Origin: Actinobacillus lignieresii
GTDB lineage: Bacteria > Pseudomonadota > Gammaproteobacteria > Enterobacterales > Pasteurellaceae
Assembly: GCF_900444945.1 (NCBI RefSeq)
Contig: NZ_UFRM01000001.1
Location: forward strand, 1,312,501-1,376,500
Direction: 5' to 3'
DNA length: 64,000 bases
Shown here piece after piece: positions 54,584 through 64,000 of this stretch. Under the pieces are notes generated by a model. The model searched no databases, was not told the origin of the DNA, and saw only the letters and a program-made list of their open reading frames with translations. How positions within the stretch are numbered: the stretch's first letter is position 1; every line of letters starts with the position of its first letter. The position numbers and the translations under genes were made by a program.

Positions 54584-57301
54584 TTAACTATATCCCATCA
54601 TTCTCAATAAACTGCGTGTATATTCAATCGCTTCACTACGATTCGCCACACCGATTTTTTGATATAGATTACGAATATGCGTTTTAATCGTAGTTATCGC
54701 TACCACCAATTCCTGTGAAATTTGTTCGTTACTGTAACCTGAATAAATTAAACCGAGCACCTGCCATTCTCTCGCGGTAAGCGGGCTAATTTTAAGTAAC
54801 TCCGGTACTTGTGGATTCCTCAACAAGTTAGCGACAAATTCTTCATCAAAATGCGCAAATTTATGGCGATTATGCTGATTAATACTCCGCAAAATAAATT
54901 GTGCCTTATGGGTTGAAAGTTCATCCAACACATTGATTTGTAGCAATTGGCGAATTTGCTGTGCCATCAAATCGCCTTCAATCACAAAAGCACTGATAAA
55001 ATTGGTTTGTTGGGTTAGATTTAACGCTCGAATCAAATCTTTTTGTGCAAGATCCATTCTACCTTGGCGATAAAACACTCGGTTACGCAAAATCAGCGCT
55101 CGTTGCGTATCGCTGATTAAATTAAAGGTTGCAGAAGTTTGTAACAGACTATTCAAAATATTCAACGCTTGTTCAAAGTTATCTTGTAGCAAATAACAAC
55201 GAGCGATATTACGCCATTGACGTTGTAAAAAGTGATTATTGTCTTGTTCCGGAAAACTAACTTGCGTCAACCAGCTTTCTAAATGCGACTTATCATCACT
55301 GATTTGCCAATACAGCATTTGCACTTCGTCAAAAGTTGAACGCCAATCCCAATGCACCGCCTGAGCAATAATTAAATTGCGACATTGTTCTATCAAACGT
55401 CCGGCATTATTTAAATCGCCTTTAGTCAGCGAAACCTTTGCCAACAATGCCAAACAATGCGCTTGCTCGCCCTCTTTTTCTAAGACTTCAATACCGGCAT
55501 TCGCCATCGCTTCCGCTTGATCTAAATGATGCCATTCCCACAAGATTTGTCCTTTTAAACGCAATAGAAATTCATGCATCGGAATTTGGTGTAAATGCTG
55601 CGCTTGTAAAGTGGTATCTTTTAGCAAATCATAGGCAGACTGCCAAAAGCCCTGTGCCGATAAAATTTCCGCTTGTTGCAGCTTCGACCATAACCATTGA
55701 TGATAGGCCCTTTGCTCTAATGCCATTTTCTCCACTTTCTGCATTTGAACTAAGCCTTCTTTCAGATAGCCTCGACAATGTTGTGCTTCTCCAATAATGG
55801 AATTTGCAACAATTTGCGCATAACCGAAATCGGACGACAGATGAACAAGCGCCTGTTTTGCTAAATTATAGGCCTGCTCATCATTACCTTCATTAATTGC
55901 TACCTGTGCTTTTAGTGCATCAAAACGTGCTTGTAAATCAGCAACAAGCGGTTGATTTGGCTGAAATTTTTGCAAAATACCCGATACTTCTTGATGGCGG
56001 TGCTGGCTCTGTGCAAGCCACGCTTTTAACAGCACTAAGTTTGAGTCTTGCCAAAGTTGCTGCGCTGAAAGTAATGCCAAACAGTCTTCCAATAACTTAA
56101 GCTGACCTTGATGAAATAAAGACCAACCATGTTCTTGTAAAATGGTATAAAGCGTTTGAGAATCTTCCAACATCTGCGCATGATAAAGCGCCTCGGATCC
56201 ATAGCCTAATTTCAGCCACATCATCGCTGCAATTTTATGTAGCTCTTGCCATTCACAAGGCAGTTCTAAACGACAACTTTGCGCAAGATAAGATGCTAAA
56301 ATCGGATGAAATTTCCACCAAATTTCACCATCGTCATGCAATATCCGTTGAATAAAAAGCCCCATTTTTTCTAATTCATCGAGCTTTTTCACACCGTTTT
56401 CATCTTTGGTTAAAGCGAGTATCAATTTTTCATTCATCGAACGTAAAATCGCACAGCGTTGCATAAATAACTTAATTTCCGGCTCAACGTAATGGAATAC
56501 TTCTTCATTCAGATAATCGGCAATATGTTGTTGATTAAGCTTGGCAAATAATTTTTCCGGAGAACGCAATAATTCAGGATTTTGCTTCACTGCAAAACTG
56601 ACTAATTGCAATGCCGTTGCCCAGCCTTCAACCCGATCACAAAGCGAAAATACCTCATCATCTGTAAGTGGTTCATTAAATTTTAACGCTAAAAATTGAC
56701 GAGTTTCGGTCGGCGTGAATGCCAGCTGATGCACATCAATTTCTAATAGTTGTTCATGAATTCGTAAATTGGTAATACTTAACGGAGGGGTTAAACGTGA
56801 TAAGACAAGCAGGCTCATCGTCTGTGGTTGATGCTTTAACCAAAAACGAAGCGCATCATGAATTTCGCTATTTTCAATATGATGATAATCATCTATCACT
56901 AAGTAGAAATGGCTACGTACCTGAGAAAGCTGAACCAATAACTGAGAGAAATAATCTACCAAATTATTTTGGTAAACAATTCCGGAAAAAGAGAGGTCGG
57001 TCGCTTGCGAGAGTGCAGCGGTAAAATACGCGGAGAATTGTTCTGTTTTATTGTCACTTTCGTCAAGTGAGTACCAACCGATACGCTGGTTTTTCGCTAA
57101 TTGTTTTTCCTTCCATTGGCAAACCAGCGTTGTTTTGCCGTAGCCTGCCGGGGCAATAACGAGCGTCATCGGGTAAAATTCCGCCCGATTTAATTTATTT
57201 AAGAGTAATGTTCGTTCAACGGTTTCTGTCTCTTTGACGGTTCGATTGACTTTACTAGAAATTAGCTTAGTTGGAATCAATCTTGAAAATGTTGCTTGCA
57301 T
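54584..57301 (-). CDS. malT: Maltose regulon activator MalT
   Basis: 905 aa, full length for MalT. The N-terminal STAND ATPase has Walker A VIAPAGYGKTTLVCQW (about residues 51-66). A long helical repeat domain follows. The C-terminal LuxR helix-turn-helix is LTAREWQVLGLIYSGYSNEQ and TTIKTHIRNLYQKIGVANRS. MalT with maltotriose and ATP activates mal promoters; a MalT-box-like sequence lies between malK and malE. Here malT is not divergent from malP as in E. coli but convergent with it. Confidence 0.97.
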   Translation of the reverse strand: MQATFSRLIPTKLISSKVNRTVKETETVERTLLLNKLNRAEFYPMTLVIAPAGYGKTTLVCQWKEKQLAKNQRIGWYSLDESDNKTEQFSAYFTAALSQATDLSFSGIVYQNNLVDYFSQLLVQLSQVRSHFYLVIDDYHHIENSEIHDALRFWLKHQPQTMSLLVLSRLTPPLSITNLRIHEQLLEIDVHQLAFTPTETRQFLALKFNEPLTDDEVFSLCDRVEGWATALQLVSFAVKQNPELLRSPEKLFAKLNQQHIADYLNEEVFHYVEPEIKLFMQRCAILRSMNEKLILALTKDENGVKKLDELEKMGLFIQRILHDDGEIWWKFHPILASYLAQSCRLELPCEWQELHKIAAMMWLKLGYGSEALYHAQMLEDSQTLYTILQEHGWSLFHQGQLKLLEDCLALLSAQQLWQDSNLVLLKAWLAQSQHRHQEVSGILQKFQPNQPLVADLQARFDALKAQVAINEGNDEQAYNLAKQALVHLSSDFGYAQIVANSIIGEAQHCRGYLKEGLVQMQKVEKMALEQRAYHQWLWSKLQQAEILSAQGFWQSAYDLLKDTTLQAQHLHQIPMHEFLLRLKGQILWEWHHLDQAEAMANAGIEVLEKEGEQAHCLALLAKVSLTKGDLNNAGRLIEQCRNLIIAQAVHWDWRSTFDEVQMLYWQISDDKSHLESWLTQVSFPEQDNNHFLQRQWRNIARCYLLQDNFEQALNILNSLLQTSATFNLISDTQRALILRNRVFYRQGRMDLAQKDLIRALNLTQQTNFISAFVIEGDLMAQQIRQLLQINVLDELSTHKAQFILRSINQHNRHKFAHFDEEFVANLLRNPQVPELLKISPLTAREWQVLGLIYSGYSNEQISQELVVAITTIKTHIRNLYQKIGVANRSEAIEYTRSLLRMMGYS

Positions 57302-57372
57302 TTTTCCTCCATTACATACGATATGAAGATTCTAACAATTTTCTCCTTATTTAGTTAGTGGAAATAAAAAAA

Positions 57373-57392
57373 GCCACTGACAATTCAGTGGC
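57373..57392 (-). terminator. malM terminator
   Basis: GCCACTGA (57373-57380) pairs with TCAGTGGC (57385-57392); on the minus strand a run of seven T follows. Confidence 0.9.
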
Positions 57393-57415
57393 AAAAGGAT
57401 AAAGATAAAAAACAT

Positions 57416-58303
57416 CTATTTTTTAGCAGAAACTTGTTTTAAGAAGATTTGACGAGGTGAAGAAAGCCCTAGTTGCTCCGCTTCATTTACTAAATTCATT
57501 GCTTTACTAATATCATTATTTTTTAATGCTTGCGTAACCGCTTCATTAAAGTATTGTTCTGTGGTTTTCTCTACTGCTTTCGGTTTTGCATTTTTTTGCG
57601 GATTTTTAACCGCTTGTATTTCAGCCCCCACTGTTTGGGCAACTGTCGGTTTTGCTTCAAATAATGCCCCGCCATTAGCCACATTGCCTAAACCGACAAA
57701 TTGAGTACTCTGAATGCCATCTACATTAATTTGAATTTGTCCTGAATTAGTGTGTTTTACTAATAAATCTGCAATTGCAGGCGGTTGGTTACCTTTTGCT
57801 TTTTCATATAATTTTACCGGGTGGGTAAATGTCGTTTGCCCTGCGAGATCTTTTTCAGTGGTGTAGATCAGTAAATAAATAAAATCTTGTTCGGTTGCCG
57901 GCGTTAAACTTAATTCCGCTTGAATTTGCCCGCCTTCAAAACCACGCTCTTCCACGACTTTAAATTGCGAAGCGGGGTATGTTAGCGACTCATTAAAATT
58001 CGCATCCAAAACTAAGACATTCGGTACAAAAATATGCTTATTATCTACCACTAAACTGCTGATTTTAATCTTCACGGTGCCTTGATTTGCCGGAATTTTA
58101 TAACCGACTACCGCACTATTTGTGCCTGCCAACGTTTGGCTAAATGTACGGATTTGTTTTTCTGAAAGTTTATTAACAATCTTTTGTGAGAAAGTCACAT
58201 CTTGCCAACCAAAACGGCTTAGCTCTGTTTTTGATGGCGTAGCTGCCATAGCAACCGATGCAAATAAAACACTTGGTAAAAATGCTGCAATTTTGGTTTT
58301 CAT
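57416..58303 (-). CDS. malM: Maltose operon periplasmic protein MalM
   Basis: 295 aa with a signal peptide (MKTKIAAFLPSVLFASVAMA). LSRFGWQDVTFSQKIV at the mature N-terminus and LIYTTEKDLAGQT are typical of MalM. Its exact role in maltose uptake is unknown. Last gene of malK-lamB-malM. A hairpin (58343-58363) between lamB and malM could lower its expression. Confidence 0.9.
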   Translation of the reverse strand: MKTKIAAFLPSVLFASVAMAATPSKTELSRFGWQDVTFSQKIVNKLSEKQIRTFSQTLAGTNSAVVGYKIPANQGTVKIKISSLVVDNKHIFVPNVLVLDANFNESLTYPASQFKVVEERGFEGGQIQAELSLTPATEQDFIYLLIYTTEKDLAGQTTFTHPVKLYEKAKGNQPPAIADLLVKHTNSGQIQINVDGIQSTQFVGLGNVANGGALFEAKPTVAQTVGAEIQAVKNPQKNAKPKAVEKTTEQYFNEAVTQALKNNDISKAMNLVNEAEQLGLSSPRQIFLKQVSAKK

Positions 58304-58342
58304 AAATGCCTCTCTAAAAAATTATCTGTTACATCGTATAAA

Positions 58343-58363
58343 GGGGCGTAATACATACGCCCC
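58343..58363 (-). terminator. Hairpin between lamB and malM
   Basis: GGGGCGTA (58343-58350) pairs with TACGCCCC (58356-58363). It probably trims or attenuates the lamB-malM transcript. Confidence 0.6.
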
Positions 58364-58374
58364 AAATGGCTCAA

Positions 58375-59673
<1,299 letters not shown>

Positions 59674-59709
59674 TCATTATTAAAATTTAAGGGAAACCCT
59701 TAAGAACAT

Positions 59710-60849
59710 TTATACGCCTTGTTCGACAAATAAACGTTTACATGCCGTGCCATCTTCTCGGAAAAGATGACAACGATTCGGATTAATACCAATCGACATT
59801 GAATCGCCTTCTTTCACTAATACAATGTCATTTTGGCGATAGACCAAACTTTGTTTAATCGGTGGCATTTCAATATGAACTTGCGTTTCATTACCCAATT
59901 GTTCTACCACTTTTACCGTGCCGGAAATACAAACTTCACTTTGTTCACACGGTAATAAATGTTCCGGACGAATACCTAATGAAAGGTTATCTCCTAATTT
60001 TACGCCACCACTTTCAACCGGTACCCAGAAATTCAAATGGGTTGAGTCCGGTAATTCAATTTTCACTCCACCTTCACGTACATCTATCACTCGCACCGGT
60101 AAGAAATTCATCTTAGGTGATCCGATAAAACCTGCCACAAAACGATTTGCCGGATAATGATAAAGCTCTAATGGCTTACCCACTTGAGCAACGTTCGTTG
60201 TAAGATTGCTGCCTGCAGAAAGCGCTTGTAAAACAACAATTTTATCAGCGAGCGTCATTGCTTCGATTTGGTCATGCGTTACATAAATCATTGTTCTGCC
60301 AAGTTTTTTATGTAATTTTGAGATCTCTACACGCATTTGCACACGTAATGCCGCATCTAAATTTGAAAGTGGTTCATCCAATAAAAATACTTCGGGCTGT
60401 GAGACTAAGGTACGCCCAATTGCAACACGCTGACGTTGACCGCCCGACAATTCTTTCGGCTTGCGATTTAGTAAATGAGCGAGTTGTAGAATTTCTGCAA
60501 CTTGGTTGACTCGCTGATTGATTTCTTCTTTTTTAGCACCAGCCAATTTCAAACCGAACGACATATTTTCTGCAACAGAAAGATGGGGATAGAGGGCATA
60601 AGATTGGAATACCATACCGATATTTCGATTCGCCGGCGGTACATCATTCATTCGTTTATCCCCGATGAATAAATCACCGGAGGTAATTTCTTCCAAGCCG
60701 GCAATCATACGTAATACGGTTGATTTGCCACAGCCTGACGGGCCAACAAAAACAACAAATTCGCCGTCTTTAATTTCTAAATTAACATCTTTAGAAATAT
60801 GTACATTGCCATACGATTTGCATACATTTACTAATCGAACATCTGTCAT
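59710..60849 (-). CDS. malK: Maltose/maltodextrin import ATPase MalK
   Basis: 379 aa. Walker [13 protein letters not shown] (about 35-46), Q-loop [12 protein letters not shown], signature [17 protein letters not shown], Walker [17 protein letters not shown] and H-loop VTHDQIEAM, then an OB-fold regulatory domain (about 240-379) with [10 protein letters not shown]. It powers MalFG. It is divergent from malE with CRP and MalT sites between. Confidence 0.97.
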   Translation of the reverse strand: MTDVRLVNVCKSYGNVHISKDVNLEIKDGEFVVFVGPSGCGKSTVLRMIAGLEEITSGDLFIGDKRMNDVPPANRNIGMVFQSYALYPHLSVAENMSFGLKLAGAKKEEINQRVNQVAEILQLAHLLNRKPKELSGGQRQRVAIGRTLVSQPEVFLLDEPLSNLDAALRVQMRVEISKLHKKLGRTMIYVTHDQIEAMTLADKIVVLQALSAGSNLTTNVAQVGKPLELYHYPANRFVAGFIGSPKMNFLPVRVIDVREGGVKIELPDSTHLNFWVPVESGGVKLGDNLSLGIRPEHLLPCEQSEVCISGTVKVVEQLGNETQVHIEMPPIKQSLVYRQNDIVLVKEGDSMSIGINPNRCHLFREDGTACKRLFVEQGV

Positions 60850-61010
60850 TTTTTACCCTCACTTTCTTATTTAAGAATTATGAAGTTTTATTCACAATCC
60901 TGCTCTAACCTTGTACTTAGTTTACTTATTTATTTAATTTGCACATCATACTTCTGAAATTTTTTCAGTTCTTAACTCAATGTTTTTATTCGCTTTTTTC
61001 CGTTATTTTT

Positions 61011-61058
61011 TGTGACATTGATCACAAAAAAATAACAAAATTTGTGACCGAAATCACA
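61011..61058. promoter_or_regulatory. Two CRP-binding sites
   Basis: TGTGACATTGATCACA (61011-61026) and TGTGACCGAAATCACA (61043-61058) both match the CRP consensus TGTGA-N6-TCACA exactly. Their centres are 32 bp apart, about three turns. They can serve both malK (left) and malE (right). Confidence 0.85.
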
Positions 61059-61122
61059 AAAATAGAAAACATTAAGAATTCTGTGAACTATATCAATAAA
61101 TTGAAAGGGAGGGCGTAGGAAG

Positions 61123-61132
61123 GGGGATGATG
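61123..61132 (+). promoter_or_regulatory. MalT-box-like sequence
   Basis: GGGGATGATG matches the MalT box GGGGAKGAGG at 9 of 10 positions. A G-rich stretch with similar words lies just upstream (61107-61120). It lies about 93 bp before malE. Confidence 0.6.
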
Positions 61133-61224
61133 AAATAAAAGATAAATTTTCTCATTATGCGTTACGAAAATGACTAATCTCTAATTAGTCTATTGATTAT
61201 TTAAAACCAACTGAGGGAAATCCT

Positions 61225-62409
61225 ATGAAAAAATTAACTAAAACCGCTTTAGCTGTATTAGCAGGATTATGTATTGCTCAAGGTGTGAATGCCAAAATTG
61301 TCGAAGGACAATTAAATGTTTGGATTAACGCAGATAAAGGTTATAACGGTTTAGCTGAAGTGGGTAAAAAATTTGAGGCTGAAACAGGTGTTAAAGTCAT
61401 TGTAGAACACCCAAGTAAACTCGAAGAATTATTCCCACAAGTCGCATCAACCGGTGATGGCCCTGATATTATTATTTATGCACATGACCGTTTTGGTGGT
61501 TATGCTCAAACCGGTTTATTAGCAGAAATTCAACCAAGTTCAGATTTTAAAGCGAAACTCTCAGATATTGGTTGGGAGGCGACTAAATATAATGGTAAAC
61601 AAATTGCTTATCCTATTGCTGTAGAAGCTATCTCTCTTATTTATAACAAAGATTTAGTAGCAACACCGCCAAAAACATGGGAAGAAGTTGAGAAACTGGA
61701 TAAAGAATTAAAAGCCAAAGGCAAAAGTGCGATCATGTGGAACTTACAAGAACCGTACTTCACTTGGCCGGTTATCTCATCTCAAGGTGCTTACGCATTT
61801 AAAGTTACGCCAAATGGCTATGATGTGAAAGATATCGGTGTAAACAATGAAGGCGCACAAAAAGGTTTACAATATGTTGTTAACCTCGTAAAAAACAAAG
61901 TAATCAGTGCAGATATGGACTATGCAGTTGCAGAAGCCGCCTTTAATAAAGGTAATACCGCATTAACCATTAATGGTCCTTGGTCTTGGGCAAATATTGA
62001 GAAAAGTAAAATTAATTACGGTGTAGCCGTTCTTCCAACTTTAAACGGTAAAGCATCAAAACCGTTTGTTGGCGTATTAAGTGCCGGTATCAACGCTTCA
62101 AGCCCAAATAAAGACTTAGCGAAAGAATTCCTTGAAAATCACTTATTAACCGATTCCGGTTTAGATACAGTAAATAAAGATGTTCCTTTAGGTGCTGTAG
62201 CGCTTAAATCTTTCCAAGAAAAACTAGCGAAAGATCCTCGCATTGCCGCAACCATGGCAAATGCGGAAAATGGTGAAATTATGCCGAATATTCCGCAAAT
62301 GAGCCGCTTCTGGTATTCGGAAAAAGCAGCAATTGGTAATGCAACTACCGGTCGTCAATCCGTAAAAGCTGCACTTGATGAAGCTCAAGCAAAAATTGAG
62401 AAAGAATAA
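61225..62409 (+). CDS. malE: Maltose/maltodextrin-binding protein MalE
   Basis: 394 aa, near E. coli MalE (396). Signal peptide ends GVNAK. The mature part begins [55 protein letters not shown] and [22 protein letters not shown] follow the MalE pattern with its ligand-binding Trp residues. Periplasmic receptor for the MalFGK2 importer. Start has GAGG upstream. Confidence 0.97.
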   Translation: MKKLTKTALAVLAGLCIAQGVNAKIVEGQLNVWINADKGYNGLAEVGKKFEAETGVKVIVEHPSKLEELFPQVASTGDGPDIIIYAHDRFGGYAQTGLLAEIQPSSDFKAKLSDIGWEATKYNGKQIAYPIAVEAISLIYNKDLVATPPKTWEEVEKLDKELKAKGKSAIMWNLQEPYFTWPVISSQGAYAFKVTPNGYDVKDIGVNNEGAQKGLQYVVNLVKNKVISADMDYAVAEAAFNKGNTALTINGPWSWANIEKSKINYGVAVLPTLNGKASKPFVGVLSAGINASSPNKDLAKEFLENHLLTDSGLDTVNKDVPLGAVALKSFQEKLAKDPRIAATMANAENGEIMPNIPQMSRFWYSEKAAIGNATTGRQSVKAALDEAQAKIEKE

Positions 62410-62425
62410 ATATTCTCATCCCATA

Positions 62426-62445
62426 GGTGGGTCTTAAGACCCACC
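62426..62445 (+). terminator. Palindrome between malE and malF
   Basis: GGTGGGTCTTAAGACCCACC is a perfect 20-bp palindrome 16 bp after malE. It could stabilise malE mRNA or partly stop transcription, giving more MalE than MalF. Confidence 0.65.
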
Positions 62446-62521
62446 ATTATCTTTACCGTTTTTCACAAAGAGGATGAGTTTAACCTCATCCCATTTTTGC
62501 TCCATTCTTAGGGGAAATTCT

Positions 62522-64000
62522 ATGCAAGCACTAAAAACCGTTACCCCTTCTCAATCTTGGGCAAAACGCCTATTTATTGGGTTACTTTACCTACTCTCTT
62601 TTTATCTTGTTTTTACTATTTATTTACAAGGCGAAATCTTATTTGCATTACTTGTACTCGTAGTAGTTACCGCCGGTATTTATATTTTCTCTAACAAATC
62701 AACTTATCACTGGCGATATGTTTACCCGGGTGTAGCGGCAATGGGGATCTTTGTACTCTTCCCGCTCATTTGTACCGTTGTCATCGCATTTACCAATTAT
62801 AGCGGTTCGAACCAACTAAGTTTCGAACAAGTGCTCAGAAACTTACAAAGCCAAACGTATGCCGCTGGAGAACGCTTAGATTTCAAACTTATTGAAGCGA
62901 ATAACAACCAATATCAAATTGCTTTAACCAGTAAAGAATCGCAAAAAAATTATCTTTCCGACCCGCTTGTATTAAACGACTTAGCTTCGGAAATCACAGT
63001 AAATGAAGTAGAACAATTTCCGGCTGGTAATGTTGCTCCATTAAAAGCCATTACACAAAATCGCCAAAACTTACAGTCTGTGAAACTTATTCTTCCGACT
63101 GAGCAAAAACTCACTATGAGTTCTTTACGCCAATTTGCAGAACAAAAGGCTCGTTATACCTACGATGAGAACCCTGAAATCTTAACGAATAATGAAACTC
63201 AAGAACGCTATAAAGCTAATGATGAAATTGGTTTCTTCCAAAAAATAGATGCGCAAAATAATTTTCTAGATAGTAGATTGGAACCGGGCTATACCGTTAC
63301 AACCGGTTGGCACAATTTTGTCAAAATCTTAACCGATGACGGTGTTCAAGAACCCTTTATTAAAATCTTTATTTGGACTGTTGTATTCGCACTGTTAACG
63401 GTTATTTTCACAACCTTACTTGGCATGATTTTTGCCTCCCTTGTGCAATGGGAAGCCCTACAAGGTAAAGCGATTTATCGTCTGTTACTCATTTTACCTT
63501 ATGCCGTACCGGGCTTTATTTCAATCTTAGTTTTTAAAGGGTTATTTAACCAAAGTTTCGGTGAAATCAACCTTATTCTGAACCAATTATTCGGTATCCG
63601 TCCGGAATGGTTTAATGATCCGTTCTTAGCTAAGGCAATGTTACTGATTGTGAATACTTGGTTAGGTTATCCGTATATGATGATTGTTTGCATGGGCTTG
63701 CTAAAAGCGATTCCACACGATTTATATGAAGCTTCTGCGATTGATGGCGCAAGTGTATGGCAAAATTTCACGAAAATTACCATGCCATTGTTAATTAAAC
63801 CGCTTATGCCGTTAATGATTGCCAGCTTCGCCTTTAACTTTAATAACTTTGTATTAATCCAATTATTGACCAACGGTGGCCCAAATATGGTAGGCACAAC
63901 AACACCGGCTGGTCATACCGATTTACTGGTCAGTTACACTTATCGTATTGCCTTTGAAGGTAGCGGTACACAAGACTTTGGTTTAGCGGCTGCAATCGCT
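62522..64000 (+). CDS. malF: Maltose transport permease MalF (partial, runs off the window)
   Basis: Open from ATG 62522 (AGGGG upstream) to the window end, at least 493 codons. The three N-terminal helices (LFIGLLYLLSFYLVFTIYL, LFALLVLVVVTAGIYIF, GVAAMGIFVLFPLICTVVIAF) are followed by the large periplasmic P2 loop, then the core helices. The EAA coupling motif EASAIDGASVWQNFTKITMP is at about 63728-63787. It forms the MalFGK2 importer with MalG, which must lie beyond the window. Confidence 0.95.
   Translation, partial: MQALKTVTPSQSWAKRLFIGLLYLLSFYLVFTIYLQGEILFALLVLVVVTAGIYIFSNKSTYHWRYVYPGVAAMGIFVLFPLICTVVIAFTNYSGSNQLSFEQVLRNLQSQTYAAGERLDFKLIEANNNQYQIALTSKESQKNYLSDPLVLNDLASEITVNEVEQFPAGNVAPLKAITQNRQNLQSVKLILPTEQKLTMSSLRQFAEQKARYTYDENPEILTNNETQERYKANDEIGFFQKIDAQNNFLDSRLEPGYTVTTGWHNFVKILTDDGVQEPFIKIFIWTVVFALLTVIFTTLLGMIFASLVQWEALQGKAIYRLLLILPYAVPGFISILVFKGLFNQSFGEINLILNQLFGIRPEWFNDPFLAKAMLLIVNTWLGYPYMMIVCMGLLKAIPHDLYEASAIDGASVWQNFTKITMPLLIKPLMPLMIASFAFNFNNFVLIQLLTNGGPNMVGTTTPAGHTDLLVSYTYRIAFEGSGTQDFGLAAAIA

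Overview
The window is a Pasteurellaceae chromosome segment, most likely Actinobacillus (A. pleuropneumoniae or a close relative). Evidence: repeated ACAAGCGGTC uptake signal sequences (for example 13146, 27166, 37663, 50356), often paired as inverted repeats that serve as terminators; AT-rich coding; and conserved gene sets such as fur-fldA-ybfE, usg, serB/ytjB, infA, letB, luxS and a malT-regulated mal cluster. No tRNA, rRNA, CRISPR array or prophage was seen.

Left part (1-13.1 kb) is accessory and partly decayed. It has a lysR/MFS deletion scar, an MBL-fold hydrolase with a divergent GlxA-type regulator, a nitroimidazole-resistance-like remnant, a MarR/membrane-protein pair with twin operators, and a DUF4143 ATPase behind three repeats spaced exactly 39 bp apart. 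It then carries a set of electrophile/redox genes: GST, SnoaL-like protein, quinone-reductase-like protein, broken nitroreductase, YjbR, Ohr, HpaI-type aldolase and ferritin-like protein. A YqhC-like AraC regulator stands at its end. Four copies of a 33-bp two-half-site element, each the same distance upstream of a -10 hexamer and all pointing left, suggest that this AraC protein controls a local regulon. Haemophilus-type uptake signals and Neisseria-DUS-like hairpins in this stretch hint at a mixed history.

Middle part (13.2-33.2 kb) holds a second likely regulon. A LysR regulator lies divergent from an old yellow enzyme and a luciferase-like flavoprotein. Its probable operator recurs between a beta-hydroxyacid dehydrogenase and a nitroreductase, and again upstream of adhC (formaldehyde/GSH dehydrogenase). 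FghA and a YghU-like GST lie further along, separated from adhC by a VapBC-type toxin-antitoxin module. Mobile and defence cargo is interleaved: an IS150-like IS3 element with a broken transposase, an ATPase-TOPRIM pair resembling AbiL/PARIS whose TOPRIM gene has an in-frame stop, and a Dcm-GHKL/nuclease-Vsr cassette. A BetT-type carrier ends the section.

Right part (33.5-64 kb) is mostly core: GNAT, DUF72, TehA, HAD phosphatase, flavin reductase (with a lost SEC-C tail), ABC exporter, LuxS, LetB, Fur, flavodoxin, YbfE, YbaK, Usg, purine permease, DsrE, YhiN-like flavoprotein, IF-1, YtjB, SerB, YajQ and a small DUF5363-like protein. It ends with maltodextrin metabolism: phosphorylase, MalT, and malK-lamB-malM divergent from malE-malF. 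Two CRP sites and a MalT box lie between malK and malE. malF runs off the window end.
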